64,000 nt of DNA from Arthrobacter sp. SW1 (GTDB taxonomy: Bacteria; Actinomycetota; Actinomycetes; Actinomycetales; Micrococcaceae). Location of the stretch: positions 186,001 through 250,000 of the forward strand of contig NZ_MJLT01000034.1 in assembly GCF_001766675.1 (NCBI RefSeq), read 5' to 3'. A program made the translations under genes and the position numbers. Below are positions 16,733 to 25,531 of this stretch, piece by piece. Position 1 is the first letter of the stretch. The number at the start of each line of letters is the position of its first letter. A model generated the notes under the pieces. It did not search any database. It was not told the origin of the DNA and was given only the letters and a program-made list of their open reading frames with translations.

Positions 16733-17586
16733 GCACGATCGCCTCCGGGCAGGGCCAACCGCAAGGCCAACCGCACAGCGTCACCGAGGCTGCCCGGCAA
16801 CGGAAATTCGGTGCGCTGTATTCGCGCAACGTGCGCTCCGTCGTCGCACGCGGCCTCATGGCCGCCAAGAGCAGCACCTGGCTGATCCTGGTCTCCGGCT
16901 TCTTCGAACCGGTGCTGTACCTGATCGCCATGGGCGTGGGCCTGGGCACGATCGTGGGTGACGTCGAAGGCCCGGGCGGGCAGATGATCAGTTACGCGGC
17001 GTATATCGCCCCGGCGCTGCTGGCCGTCTCGGCCATGAACGGTGCCGTGTACGACTCCACGTGGAACGTCTTCTTCAAGATGAACTTCGCCAAGCTGTAC
17101 CAGGGCATGCTCTACACCTCGCTGGGGCCGCTTGATGTGGCCATGGGTGAGACCGTGCTGGCGCTCCTGCGCGGCTTCCTGTACGCCACCGGCTTCACCG
17201 CCGTAATGGGCGTGATGGGGCTGCTCACCACGCCCTCGGCGGTGCTGATGATCCCGGCGTCGCTGCTGATCGCTTTCGGCTTCGCGAGCCTGGGCATGGG
17301 GATCACCAGCTTCATGAAGACGTTCCAGCAGATGGACTGGATCAACTTCTTCATGCTGCCCATGTTCCTGTTCAGCGCCACCTTCTATCCGTTGAGCGTC
17401 TACCCGGAAAGCATCCAGTGGCTGATCCAGGCCATGCCGCTCTGGCACGGGGTGGAATTGCTGCGGCAGATCAGCGTTGGCGTGTTCAGCCCGGCTACCG
17501 CCATCCACATCGGCTACTACCTGGTGATGATCGTCATCGGCGTCACGCTCACGACGGGACGACTGCGGGCGCTTTTCCTGAAGTAG
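16729..17586 (+). CDS. ABC-2 type permease (NodJ-like), second of pair
   Basis: A 285-residue paralogue of the preceding permease, with the same topology. A cytoplasmic N-terminus rich in Gln, Gly and Pro (residues 1-20) precedes the first helix FEPVLYLIAMGVGLGTIV. Near the end is the matching MFLFSATFYPLSVYP...AMPLWHGVELLRQ block. The ATG overlaps the previous stop (ATGA). It completes the ATPase-permease-permease exporter operon. A hairpin follows. Confidence 0.85.
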   Translation: MSTIASGQGQPQGQPHSVTEAARQRKFGALYSRNVRSVVARGLMAAKSSTWLILVSGFFEPVLYLIAMGVGLGTIVGDVEGPGGQMISYAAYIAPALLAVSAMNGAVYDSTWNVFFKMNFAKLYQGMLYTSLGPLDVAMGETVLALLRGFLYATGFTAVMGVMGLLTTPSAVLMIPASLLIAFGFASLGMGITSFMKTFQQMDWINFFMLPMFLFSATFYPLSVYPESIQWLIQAMPLWHGVELLRQISVGVFSPATAIHIGYYLVMIVIGVTLTTGRLRALFLK

Positions 17587-17615
17587 TACTCGTACTGAAG
17601 CCGCCCCGGACGGAA

Positions 17616-17648
17616 GCCTCGGCTGCCCGGCACCCGGGGCAGCAGGCC
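17616..17648. terminator. Imperfect hairpin between convergent genes
   Basis: GCCT-cg-GCTGCCC and GGGGCAGC-a-GGC form an interrupted stem between the exporter operon and the MHS transporter stop. Confidence 0.45.
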
Positions 17649-18962
17649 TCAGGCGCCGGCGTCGATCTTGTCCATCGGCAGCCGCGAGTTTTCGCGCAGC
17701 CCCCAGGAGCACAGCCCCATCACAGCCAGCGCGGACACCGTGTAAACCACGACGCCGGTGGGATCGCCGTTGCCCGCGATCAGCAGCGCCGTGGCCACCG
17801 TGGCCGCGGTGCCGCCGCCGAGGGCCGAGCCGATCTGGTAGCTCGCGGAGATCGCCGAGTACCGGGACGACGCCGGGAACTGCTCCCCGAGGAACGCCGG
17901 CAGCGGTCCCTGCGGAACCGTGTTCAGCGCGCCGCCCAGCGTGAACATCAGCAGCGCCAGCCAGCCGATGTGGCCTTCGATTGCCGGGAAGAAGGCGATG
18001 AAGTAGGCGATCAGCATCGCGGCGCCGCCCACCATCACGGGCTTGCGTCCGATCCGGTCGGAGAGCATGGCTGCCAGCGGGGCCGCGATGACGCTTGCCA
18101 CGGCCCCCCACAGCTGGAAGGTGATGGACTCGCTTTCGGTGTAGCCGTGTTGCACCACGTAGGACATCAGGAACACAGTGGCAATGTAGGTGAAGGTGTT
18201 GTAGCCGTAGCTCACGCCGATCGAGAGCAGGATTTCGCGGGGCCGGGATTTGAGCGCGGCCAGCAGCGGAACCCGCGGAGCCTCGCCGCCCGCCGGGCGC
18301 TCCTCCTCGGGCAGTTTCAGGCGGGCGAAGAGTCCCACGAGCACCAGCAGCCCGCCGATCCAGAACGGTACGCGCCAGGCGAAGCCGGTGATCTGGCCGC
18401 CGCTCAACACGTCCGTCAGCGAGAACACCCCGGAGCCCAGGAGCACTCCGATGCCGATGCCCATGCTCGTGAAGCTGCCCCACAGGCCGCGCTTCCCGGC
18501 GGGTGCGGATTCGATGCCGAGCAGCGCAGCGCCGCCCCATTCGCCGCCGGCGGAGAACCCCTGGAGGAGCCGGAGCAGGATGAGCAGCAGGGGAGCAGCG
18601 GCTCCGATCGTGTCGGCTCCGGGCAGGCAGCCGATCAGGAAGGTGCTCCCGCCCATGACCAGGAGCGTCAGGATGAGGACGTTGCGCCGGCCGGCCCTGT
18701 CGCCGAAATGGCCCAGCACGATGCCGCCAAGGGGTCGGGCAAGGAAGCCCGCGCCGAACGATGCGAAGGCCACCAGCGTCCCGGTCAGGGCGTCAAGTTC
18801 CGGGAAGAACAGCTTCGGGAAGACGAGGGCTGCGGCGAGCCCGTAGATGGTGAAGTCATAGAACTCCAGTGCGGTGCCGAAGCAGGAGATGAAGAAGGTG
18901 CGGGCGGCCGAGACCGGAGGGCGGGTTTTCGACACAGCGCCGGGTCGAAGATCGTGGGACAC
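17649..18962 (-). CDS. MFS transporter, metabolite:H+ symporter (MHS) family
   Basis: A 437-residue, 12-helix transporter. The N-terminal GTALEFYDFTIYGLAAALVFPKLFFP block and the loop motif G-H-F-G-D-R-A-G-R-R mark the MHS family (ShiA, ProP, KgtP, citrate and dicarboxylate carriers). The QGFSAGGEWGGAALLGIES segment of helix 5 is also characteristic. It lies 27 bases after the C45-family hydrolase gene and is probably in the same operon under the LacI regulator, so it may import the hydrolase substrate or product. The substrate is unknown. Confidence 0.88.
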   Translation of the reverse strand: MSHDLRPGAVSKTRPPVSAARTFFISCFGTALEFYDFTIYGLAAALVFPKLFFPELDALTGTLVAFASFGAGFLARPLGGIVLGHFGDRAGRRNVLILTLLVMGGSTFLIGCLPGADTIGAAAPLLLILLRLLQGFSAGGEWGGAALLGIESAPAGKRGLWGSFTSMGIGIGVLLGSGVFSLTDVLSGGQITGFAWRVPFWIGGLLVLVGLFARLKLPEEERPAGGEAPRVPLLAALKSRPREILLSIGVSYGYNTFTYIATVFLMSYVVQHGYTESESITFQLWGAVASVIAAPLAAMLSDRIGRKPVMVGGAAMLIAYFIAFFPAIEGHIGWLALLMFTLGGALNTVPQGPLPAFLGEQFPASSRYSAISASYQIGSALGGGTAATVATALLIAGNGDPTGVVVYTVSALAVMGLCSWGLRENSRLPMDKIDAGA

Positions 18963-18989
18963 AGGAGGTCCTTTCAGGGGAGTTGGGGG

Positions 18990-20069
18990 TCAGAAGGTGC
19001 TGAAGCCGGTCCGGGCGGCCTCGGCCGGGTTGTCGGCAGCGTAGTGAAGGGTGCAGTCCGAGGTGTCCACGCTGATGGTCAGCAGGGTGCGCCACTGTTC
19101 GTGCAGGGGAACCGCGGTGTCCGGGTGGAAGCACACGACGGCGGAGCCGCCGGCGGTACCGCAGAACGTGCGGGCGCGCTCGGCCACCCCGAGTCCGGCG
19201 AGGTCCGCTGCCACACTACCCAGGTGCGCGAGCCGCTGCGTGCTGAGCGCCTCCGCATCGATGCCGTCCTCCCGGGCAAGTTCCGGATCCAGGAAGTGGT
19301 TGGTGTGCAGCAGCCAGCCATCCTCTGCGGCATCCACGACGGCGGTGCCCGCCGGGGAGACCTCGATGCTCACGGCCCGCCGGGGAACGTCCGCTGCGGT
19401 GAAGACGGTGTACACGGTGGACGCACTGACGGTGGCCGAAGCGGCGATCGCGATGGCCTCGTCGATCGTGGCGGCTTCGTCCAGGATCCGGCGGGCGATC
19501 GCGTGCACCGGCACGCCCGCGGAGTCGTTGTCGCTGGCGTGGGACAGGATGTTGAAGTGCAGTCCGAGCCCGGCGCTGTTCACGCCGATCTTGGCCGCGG
19601 TGCCGAACTCGGTGAACATCTTGACGGTCCGCCCGGGCGCCGGGCTGAATTCGAGCAGCAGGCCCTCGGGCGTCAGGTCGTCATGCCAGTCCCAGGTCTG
19701 CATGGTCTGCGGTGCGGCAGGCCCGGCAGGCGCGTAGACCGCCGTCGAGCATTCATGGGAACCGGTCTTGCGCGGTGCCGCGGCGAGGATTTCGGTGCGG
19801 GCGGCCACCACGGAAAACTCCCAGGGCTCGAGTCCGGCACCGTCGGCCCAGCCCTCAGCTTCCTCGGCAAGCGCCGGGCTCCACGCCCGCAGTGCCTCGT
19901 GGCTGCGCTCGGCGATGGAGCGCACGGACTGCGGGTCCATGCCGATCGTTGCGAAGAAATCCTGGTACAGCTTCGCGGTGCGGCGGGTCTGCGCATCCCA
20001 GCTACGGCCGAGGTCCAGGCCGCGCTCGCGGGGGCCGGCCGCTGTGGAGGTGTGGCGGTGAAGCTGCAT
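18990..20069 (-). CDS. C45-family (acyl-CoA:6-APA acyltransferase-like) N-terminal nucleophile hydrolase
   Basis: A 359-residue protein resembling isopenicillin-N acyltransferase (AAT) and C45 peptidases. The expected nucleophile, exposed by self-cleavage, is Cys107 in G-S-H-E-C-S-T-A; downstream QTWDWHDDL, GVNSAGLGLHFN and WLLHTNHFLD are the conserved family blocks. Bacterial members hydrolyse amide or peptide bonds of small molecules. I chose ATG 20069, preceded by AAGGAG; a longer frame has no ribosome site. It heads a two-gene unit with the MHS transporter and is divergent from a LacI regulator, suggesting an inducible catabolic function. Confidence 0.85.
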   Translation of the reverse strand: MQLHRHTSTAAGPRERGLDLGRSWDAQTRRTAKLYQDFFATIGMDPQSVRSIAERSHEALRAWSPALAEEAEGWADGAGLEPWEFSVVAARTEILAAAPRKTGSHECSTAVYAPAGPAAPQTMQTWDWHDDLTPEGLLLEFSPAPGRTVKMFTEFGTAAKIGVNSAGLGLHFNILSHASDNDSAGVPVHAIARRILDEAATIDEAIAIAASATVSASTVYTVFTAADVPRRAVSIEVSPAGTAVVDAAEDGWLLHTNHFLDPELAREDGIDAEALSTQRLAHLGSVAADLAGLGVAERARTFCGTAGGSAVVCFHPDTAVPLHEQWRTLLTISVDTSDCTLHYAADNPAEAARTGFSTF

Positions 20070-20106
20070 TTGGGGTCTCCTTCGGATGCCGTCGGGATGA
20101 CGTGGA

Positions 20107-20135
20107 TCACTAACAGCGCCCAAGCTACGGAACAA
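20107..20135 (-). promoter_or_regulatory. Probable promoter of the C45-MHS operon
   Basis: On the minus strand, TTGTTC (20130-20135) and TAGTGA (20107-20112) are 17 bases apart. The -35 half overlaps the LacI-type palindrome, so repressor binding would block this promoter. Confidence 0.5.
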
Positions 20136-20147
20136 AAACGTTTTTGT
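20132..20147. promoter_or_regulatory. Perfect LacI-family operator palindrome
   Basis: ACAAAAACGTTTTTGT is a perfect 16-bp palindrome with the central CG typical of LacI/GalR operators. It lies between the divergent C45 and lacI genes. It abuts the TATAAT box of lacI and overlaps the -35 of the opposite promoter, so one site can control both. Confidence 0.8.
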
Positions 20148-20152
20148 ATAAT
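20147..20152 (+). promoter_or_regulatory. -10 box of the lacI-type gene
   Basis: A consensus TATAAT lies immediately after the operator palindrome and 30 bases before the ATG, with AAGGAG in between (20171-20176). Confidence 0.6.
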
Positions 20153-20182
20153 TGCCGGAAAGTTACGGAAAAGGAGCGCAGC

Positions 20183-21253
20183 ATGGCCAGGGATCCGCAC
20201 GCGGGAGTGACCATCCGGGACGTTGCCCGCCGGGCCGGTGTTTCCATCACCACCGTTTCGCACGCCCTCAACGGCAAGGGCGCCATCGGGGATGCCACCC
20301 GCGAACGCGTGCGCGCCGTCGCGGAGGAGATGGGCTACGTGGCCGACGCCATGGCCCGTGGCCTCCGCAGCTCCCGCATGGACGCCATCGGGCTGGTGTT
20401 CCGCTCGCTGGACAGCCTGGGCGACTACGGGCCCAACGGCGTCGACGTCTTCATGCGCATCGCCGGCGCCGCCGCCGCCGAAACCCTCAATCGGAACCTG
20501 GGCCTCATGCTCGTCCCGGACCTCAGCCGCGGCAAGCTGCCGCCGTTCTCCATGTCCCTGGACGGCTACATCGTCTTCACCCCGCACCTGGACGACCCCG
20601 TGGTGGACCTCCTGCGCAAGCGGCGGATCCCGTACGTCACCTGGGATCGCGACCCCAGCCGCCCCGACTTCCAGCACTGGGTCTCGCACGACGACGCCGC
20701 CTCGACGGAGCGTGTGCTGGACCATCTCGCCGCAGCCGGCGCCCGGGAGGTCAGCTATGTCGGCGGTACGGACAGGAACGCATGGAACCTCGACAGCGAG
20801 GCCGCGTACCTCGAATGGTGCGCCCGGCGCGGGCTGGCGCCCCGGGTGTACCACGTGCCGGAACGCTCAGGGGTCGACGGCGGCCGGGAAGCGGCGGCGC
20901 GGTTCCTCGCCGACGGCGTCCTGGCCGGCGGAGGGCAGGGCGCTGTGTACTGCCTTACCGGCCGCCACGCCAGCGGGGTGGCGCAGTTCCTGCAGGAGCA
21001 AGGCCTGCGGATTCCCGAGGATGTGTTGCTGTGCAGCGGCGCGGATTCCGAGCACACCCGGCAAAGCCAGCCGGCCATCTCCGGACTGGACGTGGACACC
21101 ACTGCGGCGGCGCAGGCACTCGTGGAAACCCTCTGCGCACTGATGGACGGAAAGCCGTATCCCGGCCCCCGCTTACTGCCGGCCCTCTTCCACGAACGGG
21201 AGTCCACGGCAGGGTTGTTCGCCCGAGGTGGAAGCGTCCCCGGGCGCCCGTGA
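20183..21253 (+). CDS. LacI family transcriptional regulator
   Basis: A 356-residue repressor. The N-terminal helix-turn-helix (about residues 9-32) reads V-T-I-R-D-V-A-R-R-A-G-V-S-I-T-T-V-S-H-A-L-N. A hinge and a periplasmic-binding-protein-like effector domain follow, with D-R-D and the C-terminal ISGLDVDTTAAAQALVE segment. The start at 20183 is fixed by AAGGAG 7 bases upstream. It is divergent from the C45 hydrolase/MHS transporter pair, with a perfect palindrome in the shared promoter region. The effector is probably the hydrolase substrate or product. Confidence 0.92.
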   Translation: MARDPHAGVTIRDVARRAGVSITTVSHALNGKGAIGDATRERVRAVAEEMGYVADAMARGLRSSRMDAIGLVFRSLDSLGDYGPNGVDVFMRIAGAAAAETLNRNLGLMLVPDLSRGKLPPFSMSLDGYIVFTPHLDDPVVDLLRKRRIPYVTWDRDPSRPDFQHWVSHDDAASTERVLDHLAAAGAREVSYVGGTDRNAWNLDSEAAYLEWCARRGLAPRVYHVPERSGVDGGREAAARFLADGVLAGGGQGAVYCLTGRHASGVAQFLQEQGLRIPEDVLLCSGADSEHTRQSQPAISGLDVDTTAAAQALVETLCALMDGKPYPGPRLLPALFHERESTAGLFARGGSVPGRP

Positions 21254-21261
21254 GAGTTTGC

Positions 21262-21267
21262 GACAAT
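21262..21267 (+). promoter_or_regulatory. -10-like box of the small membrane protein gene
   Basis: GACAAT lies 6 bases before the ATG at 21274, the same spacing seen at several leaderless starts in this window; the first base departs from TANNNT. Confidence 0.35.
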
Positions 21268-21273
21268 GGGGGA

Positions 21274-21846
21274 ATGCAATCTCTTGGCGACCCCCAGTCT
21301 TCCGTTCCGTCCCAGGCCCCTGCGCAGGGCTTGTTCAAGGGTTTCCGCATCGGCGGGCTCGGCATGACCGTGGTGCTCATCGCCTTCCTGGTGGCAGTGA
21401 TCTTCGCGGCCAACCAGAACGACGTCGTGGGCTGGATCGTCGCCGTCATTTCGCTGGGCTGGCTGCTCCTCGCGGCCTTCGTGGTGTTCAGCATCCAGAA
21501 GGCAGCGCGCAAAGCCAGCCAGAAGTTCTCGGAAGCGCAGAACGCCTTCAACGCGGCAACCGGCCGTGCGCCGTCGTCATCGAGCGCCGACCACGGCGGC
21601 ACCCGGGTGGTGGCTGAGCGCAGCGAAGCGGACGATATCCGCGACCTCAAGCTGGACCACTCCTTCAAGATCGTCCAGGTCCAGGTCCGCGTGATCGAGG
21701 ACGAGCGCGCCAAGGGCGGGGAAGCCAACCAGGACACCATCAACCGGGCACTGGAGACCATCGCCATTACGTCCTCCAACGCCCGCGACATGATCAAGTC
21801 CCCGGGTGATTCCGGCGAGCCCGTGACCGGCACCATCATCGATTAG
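21274..21846 (+). CDS. Conserved actinobacterial membrane protein, unknown function
   Basis: A 190-residue protein with two hydrophobic helices (about residues 30-50 and 54-76). A soluble tail rich in charged residues follows, with the segment DDIRDLKLDHSFKIVQVQVRVI and a predicted helical end. The layout suggests two membrane spans with a cytoplasmic C-terminal domain. No catalytic motif is visible. The start is supported by a GACAAT box 6 bases upstream. It precedes xth on the same strand, but xth has its own TAGAGT box. I do not recognise the family. Confidence 0.7.
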   Translation: MQSLGDPQSSVPSQAPAQGLFKGFRIGGLGMTVVLIAFLVAVIFAANQNDVVGWIVAVISLGWLLLAAFVVFSIQKAARKASQKFSEAQNAFNAATGRAPSSSSADHGGTRVVAERSEADDIRDLKLDHSFKIVQVQVRVIEDERAKGGEANQDTINRALETIAITSSNARDMIKSPGDSGEPVTGTIID

Positions 21847-21849
21847 AGT
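21844..21849 (+). promoter_or_regulatory. -10 box of xth
   Basis: TAGAGT overlaps the stop codon of the upstream gene and lies 6 bases before the GTG at 21856; predicts a leaderless transcript. Confidence 0.5.
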
Positions 21850-21855
21850 AAGCGG

Positions 21856-22689
21856 GTGAGCACGGCATTGAAGAAGGATTTCCTTCGCATCGCAACGGTC
21901 AACGTCAACGGCCTCCGGGCCGCCTACCGCAAGGGCATGGCCGAATGGCTGGAGCCCCGGGATGTGGACATCCTGTGCCTGCAGGAAGTCCGCGCACCTG
22001 ACGCGATCGTCCGCGAACTGATCGGCGAAGGCTGGCACATCCTGCACGCCGAGGCCGAGGCGAAGGGCCGCGCAGGTGTGGCCATCGCTTCCCGCCAGGA
22101 ACCGGTTGCCACCCGCGTGGGCATCGGCGACGACTACTTCGCCACTGCCGGCCGCTGGGTCGAGGCCGATTTCACCGTCAAGACCGCTGCCGGCGCGGAC
22201 ACCACCCTGACCGTCGTCAGCGCCTACGTGCACTCCGGTGAGGTGGACACCCCCAAGCAGGTGGACAAGTACCGCTTCCTGGACGTCATGATCAACCGCC
22301 TGCCGGAGCTCGCCAAGCACAGCGACCACGCCTTGGTGGTCGGCGACCTCAACGTCGGGCACACGGAACTCGACATCAAGAACTGGAAGGGCAACACGAA
22401 GCGGGCAGGCTTCCTCCTGGAGGAACGCGCCTACTTCGACCGCTTCTTCGGCGAGGAAATCGGATGGAGGGATGTCCACAGGGGCCTGGCGGGAGCCATT
22501 GACGGCCCCTACACGTGGTGGTCCCAGCGCGGCAAGGCCTTTGACACGGACACTGGCTGGCGCATCGATTACCACATGGCCACCCCGGGCCTCGCCGACG
22601 CCGCAATCGTGGCGGTGGTGGACCGGGCTGCGTCCTATGACACCCGCTTCTCCGACCACGCCCCGCTGGTAGTGGACTACCGGCTCTAA
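21856..22689 (+). CDS. xth: Exodeoxyribonuclease III (AP endonuclease)
   Basis: It incises DNA 5' to abasic sites and removes 3' blocks during base excision repair. Length is 277 residues. The exonuclease-endonuclease-phosphatase fold shows N-V-N-G-L-R at the start (metal/phosphate Asn), C-L-Q-E-V-R (metal Glu), V-V-G-D-L-N-V (catalytic Asp and Asn), and the terminal F-S-D-H-A-P-L catalytic Asp-His pair. WRIDYHMA carries the structural Asp. The GTG start is supported by the TAGAGT box 6 bases upstream. Confidence 0.95.
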   Translation: MSTALKKDFLRIATVNVNGLRAAYRKGMAEWLEPRDVDILCLQEVRAPDAIVRELIGEGWHILHAEAEAKGRAGVAIASRQEPVATRVGIGDDYFATAGRWVEADFTVKTAAGADTTLTVVSAYVHSGEVDTPKQVDKYRFLDVMINRLPELAKHSDHALVVGDLNVGHTELDIKNWKGNTKRAGFLLEERAYFDRFFGEEIGWRDVHRGLAGAIDGPYTWWSQRGKAFDTDTGWRIDYHMATPGLADAAIVAVVDRAASYDTRFSDHAPLVVDYRL

Positions 22690-22730
22690 GCCCCGGACGG
22701 CAGCATGGACTGCCGCCACCCAAGGACACC

Positions 22731-23795
22731 ATGAATCACACAACCATTACCGAAGACGAGCTGCTCTCTGCGCACGACGGACGTGCCCCGCGCGTGCTGT
22801 CCGGAATGCAGCCCTCCGCGGACTCCCTGCACCTGGGAAACTACCTCGGTGCCCTGGTCAACTGGGTCAAGGCCCAGGAGGACTACGACTCCTTCTACTT
22901 CATCCCGGACATGCACGCCATCACGGTGCCGCACGATCCCGCCGACCTCGCTGAACGTACGCGCCGCACCGTGGCCCAGTACATCGCGGGCGGCATCGAC
23001 ATCGAGAAGTCCACCTTGTTTGTCCAGTCCCATGTGCCTGAGCATGCGCAGCTGGCCTGGATCATGATGTGCCTGACGGGCTTCGGTGAGGCCTCCCGCA
23101 TGACCCAGTTCAAGGACAAGTCCGCCAAGCTGGGATCAGATTCGGTTGGCGTGGGGCTCTTCACCTATCCCATGCTGATGGCCGCCGACATCCTGCTCTA
23201 CAACCCGGATGCCGTGCCGGTGGGCGATGACCAGAAGCAGCACGTGGAGCTGGCCCGCGATCTTGCGCAGCGCTTCAACCACCGCTTCGGCGAGACCTTC
23301 ATTGTTCCGAAGGGGTTGATCCGCAAGGACGGCGCCCGGATCTACGACCTCCAGGACCCCACGTCCAAGATGTCCAAGTCTGCCTCGAGCCCGAACGGCC
23401 TGATCAACATCCTGGACGAGCCCAAGGTCATCGCCAAGCGCATCAAGTCCGCCGTCACGGACGCCGGCACCGAGGTCAGTTACGACCGGCAGGAAAAGCC
23501 CGGCGTCAGCAACCTGCTCGAGATCCTTTCCACGGTCTCGGACACCTCGGTGGAGACGCTCGTGAAGGAATTCGAAGGCAAGATGTACGGGCACCTGAAG
23601 GTGGCCGTGGCGGACGCCGTCGTGGAGCGCCTGGAACCCATCCGCAAGCGCACCTTCGAACTGCTCGAAGACCCGGCGGAACTGGACCGCCTGCTGGCCC
23701 GCGGTGCCGAGAAGGCCCGTGCGGTGGCAGCTCCTGTCCTTGCCGACGTCTACAAGAAGGTCGGCTTCCTCGCCCCGGCAGGACAGGCCCTCTAG
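22731..23795 (+). CDS. trpS: Tryptophanyl-tRNA synthetase
   Basis: It charges tRNA-Trp with tryptophan in the cytoplasm. Length is 354 residues, normal for bacterial class Ic enzymes. The HIGH-type motif appears as S-L-H-L-G-N-Y-L-G, and the KMSKS loop is exact (S-K-M-S-K-S). [10 protein letters not shown] is the conserved tryptophan/ATP pocket segment. It starts at ATG 22731, 41 bases after xth. A strong hairpin follows the stop. Confidence 0.96.
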   Translation: MNHTTITEDELLSAHDGRAPRVLSGMQPSADSLHLGNYLGALVNWVKAQEDYDSFYFIPDMHAITVPHDPADLAERTRRTVAQYIAGGIDIEKSTLFVQSHVPEHAQLAWIMMCLTGFGEASRMTQFKDKSAKLGSDSVGVGLFTYPMLMAADILLYNPDAVPVGDDQKQHVELARDLAQRFNHRFGETFIVPKGLIRKDGARIYDLQDPTSKMSKSASSPNGLINILDEPKVIAKRIKSAVTDAGTEVSYDRQEKPGVSNLLEILSTVSDTSVETLVKEFEGKMYGHLKVAVADAVVERLEPIRKRTFELLEDPAELDRLLARGAEKARAVAAPVLADVYKKVGFLAPAGQAL

Positions 23796-23828
23796 GACCA
23801 TGGTCCCCGCCAGCAAGCTCACGGCAGA

Positions 23829-23857
23829 GGCCGGTCCCCGCACCGCGGGGACCGGCC
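23829..23857 (+). terminator. Terminator-like hairpin after trpS
   Basis: A perfect 13-bp stem (GGCCGGTCCCCGC with GCGGGGACCGGCC) and a 3-nt loop lie 34 bases after the trpS stop. There is no T-run. Its position argues against starting the next gene upstream of it. Confidence 0.6.
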
Positions 23858-23931
23858 CGGCCGCGGGCACCCTGGCCGGGACCACGCCGTCGGCCGCTTC
23901 GGCCACGGCAGGCTGCGGCGGCGACAATCCG

Positions 23932-24501
23932 ATGTGCGTCGGCATCATCCTGGGCTTCCCGCCGGACATCGCCGCGGAACTGCAGCAATGGCGGGCATCC
24001 TTCGGCGACCCCATGGCGGACGTCATTCCCGCGCACATCACCCTGGTCACCACCACGCCGGCCCGGGACTGGGAAGCCACCACCCGGCACGTACGCAGCA
24101 TCGCAGTCCGGCAGGCGCCCTTCACGGTCACCATCTCCGGCACGGGCTCCTTCCGCCCGGTCTCTCCCGTGGTCTTCCTGAAGGTCGAAGACGGCTTCGG
24201 CGAGTGCGTTGCCCTGCATGAACAGCTGCAGAGCGGCCCGCTGGAACGCGAGCTCCCCTTCCCGTACCACCCCCACGTCACGGTGGCCCACGACGTCGCC
24301 CCCGAGAACCTCGACGAAGCCGAAACCGTCCTCAAGGACTACAGCGCCACGTTCCCTGTGGTTAGCATGGGACTCTACGAGCACGACAGCAACGGGATCT
24401 GGCAGCTACGGGAAGAGTTCGACTTTGGCGGCGATACTGACGAAGCAGAGACTGACCAAACAGCGGCTGACAAAGCGCAGGAAGGCTCCGAACGGGGCTG
24501 A
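23932..24501 (+). CDS. 2'-5' RNA ligase/2H phosphoesterase family protein
   Basis: A 189-residue protein with the two H-x-T-x motifs of 2H phosphoesterases: H-I-T-L-V near residue 37 and H-P-H-V-T-V-A near residue 114. Family members hydrolyse or ligate 2',3'-cyclic phosphates on RNA or small nucleotides. The first recognisable residues are CVGIILGFPP. An in-frame ATG at 23800 would add 44 low-complexity residues and span the trpS hairpin, so I prefer ATG 23932. The last 20 residues are acidic and variable. The cellular substrate is unknown. Confidence 0.8.
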   Translation: MCVGIILGFPPDIAAELQQWRASFGDPMADVIPAHITLVTTTPARDWEATTRHVRSIAVRQAPFTVTISGTGSFRPVSPVVFLKVEDGFGECVALHEQLQSGPLERELPFPYHPHVTVAHDVAPENLDEAETVLKDYSATFPVVSMGLYEHDSNGIWQLREEFDFGGDTDEAETDQTAADKAQEGSERG

Positions 24502-24511
24502 AGAAGCACCC

Positions 24512-25528
24512 TTGCCCACCGAGCTCGCCAAGCTCAGGGTGGTGTTGATCCACCGCAAACTTGAATGGGGCAAGGCCCGGCGCTCCGGGCAGGGAATTGC
24601 CGCCCGTCCGCTGGCCCTCCTGCAGCTCCTGATCGCACGGCTGAACGTCTTTCGTCCCATGCGCGTCTGGCAGCACTACAACCTCGCCCACGGGCCGCTG
24701 ATGAGCGCAGGCATCGGCTTCAACATGTTCTTCTCAATCACCGGCCTCTTGGCCACCGGCCTGTCCATCGCCGGCCTGGTGCTGGCCGGGCAGCCCGCCC
24801 TGGTGGACGCCGTGATCGCCAATGTCGCCGAGAGCGCTCCGGGCCTGTTGAAGGTCGACGGCGGGGACGGCCTGGTCGATCCGAAGGCCCTTTTGAACCC
24901 CGGCGGCCTGGGGCTCGCCGCTGTGATTGCCGCAGCCGTCACCCTGTTCACGTCCCTCGGCTGGATCGCCAGCATGAGGGATGGCCTGCGCGGGGTGGCG
25001 GACCTGCCGCCGCTGAAGCGGAACCCGCTCCTCATGAAACTATTCGACGCCGGCACCCTGCTGCTGCTCGGCGTGGCGCTCATTGCCAGCGCGGGTGTGT
25101 CGATCGTCTTCGGCGCCGCCGCGGGCTGGCTGATCGGGCTGCTGGCCCTCGACGAGGCAATCGCAGGGCCCATCGCCGCCGCGGTGAAGCTCGTGGTGCC
25201 GTTCCTGCTGAACTGGGCCACCGCCGTCGTGATGTTCCGGCTGGCGGGCGGGCTGAAACTGCCGCGGCGGGCCTTCCTGGAGGGGACGCTGCTCGCGGCG
25301 GCGGGAACCACCATCCTGCAGGTCTTCAGCACCGAACTGCTGGCGCGCGCCGGGCAGAACCCCATCCTGGCCCCGTTCGCCATCATTATCGGCCTGCTGA
25401 TCTGGTTCAACCTGGTCAGCCAGGTGTACCTGCTCTCCGCGTCCTGGTCCGCCATCCGGGAAGCGGATCTCAGCAAGCCCGAGCCCAAGCGGGCCCAGAC
25501 GCTCGGTTCGCGGCCGGTGCGCCTCTAG
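24512..25528 (+). CDS. YihY/BrkB family inner membrane protein
   Basis: A membrane protein of about 338 residues with six predicted helices. It has the YihY/BrkB hallmarks: A-G-I-G-F-N-M-F-F-S-I-T near the N-terminus, SLGWIASMRDGL, LPRRAFLEGTLLAA and I-I-G-L-L-I-W-F-N-L-V-S-Q-V-Y-L near the end. The family was once called ribonuclease BN by mistake; its role is unknown. The start is uncertain: TTG 24512 follows the previous stop by 10 bases, and GTG 24539 is an alternative. It converges on the alpha/beta hydrolase gene with only 3 bases between stops. Confidence 0.8.
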   Translation: MPTELAKLRVVLIHRKLEWGKARRSGQGIAARPLALLQLLIARLNVFRPMRVWQHYNLAHGPLMSAGIGFNMFFSITGLLATGLSIAGLVLAGQPALVDAVIANVAESAPGLLKVDGGDGLVDPKALLNPGGLGLAAVIAAAVTLFTSLGWIASMRDGLRGVADLPPLKRNPLLMKLFDAGTLLLLGVALIASAGVSIVFGAAAGWLIGLLALDEAIAGPIAAAVKLVVPFLLNWATAVVMFRLAGGLKLPRRAFLEGTLLAAAGTTILQVFSTELLARAGQNPILAPFAIIIGLLIWFNLVSQVYLLSASWSAIREADLSKPEPKRAQTLGSRPVRL

Positions 25529-25531
25529 CTC

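Noticed and set aside
23800..23931. Upstream start for the 2H phosphoesterase
   Set aside because: It would add 44 low-complexity residues across a perfect 13-bp hairpin after trpS; homology to the family begins at residue 2 from ATG 23932.
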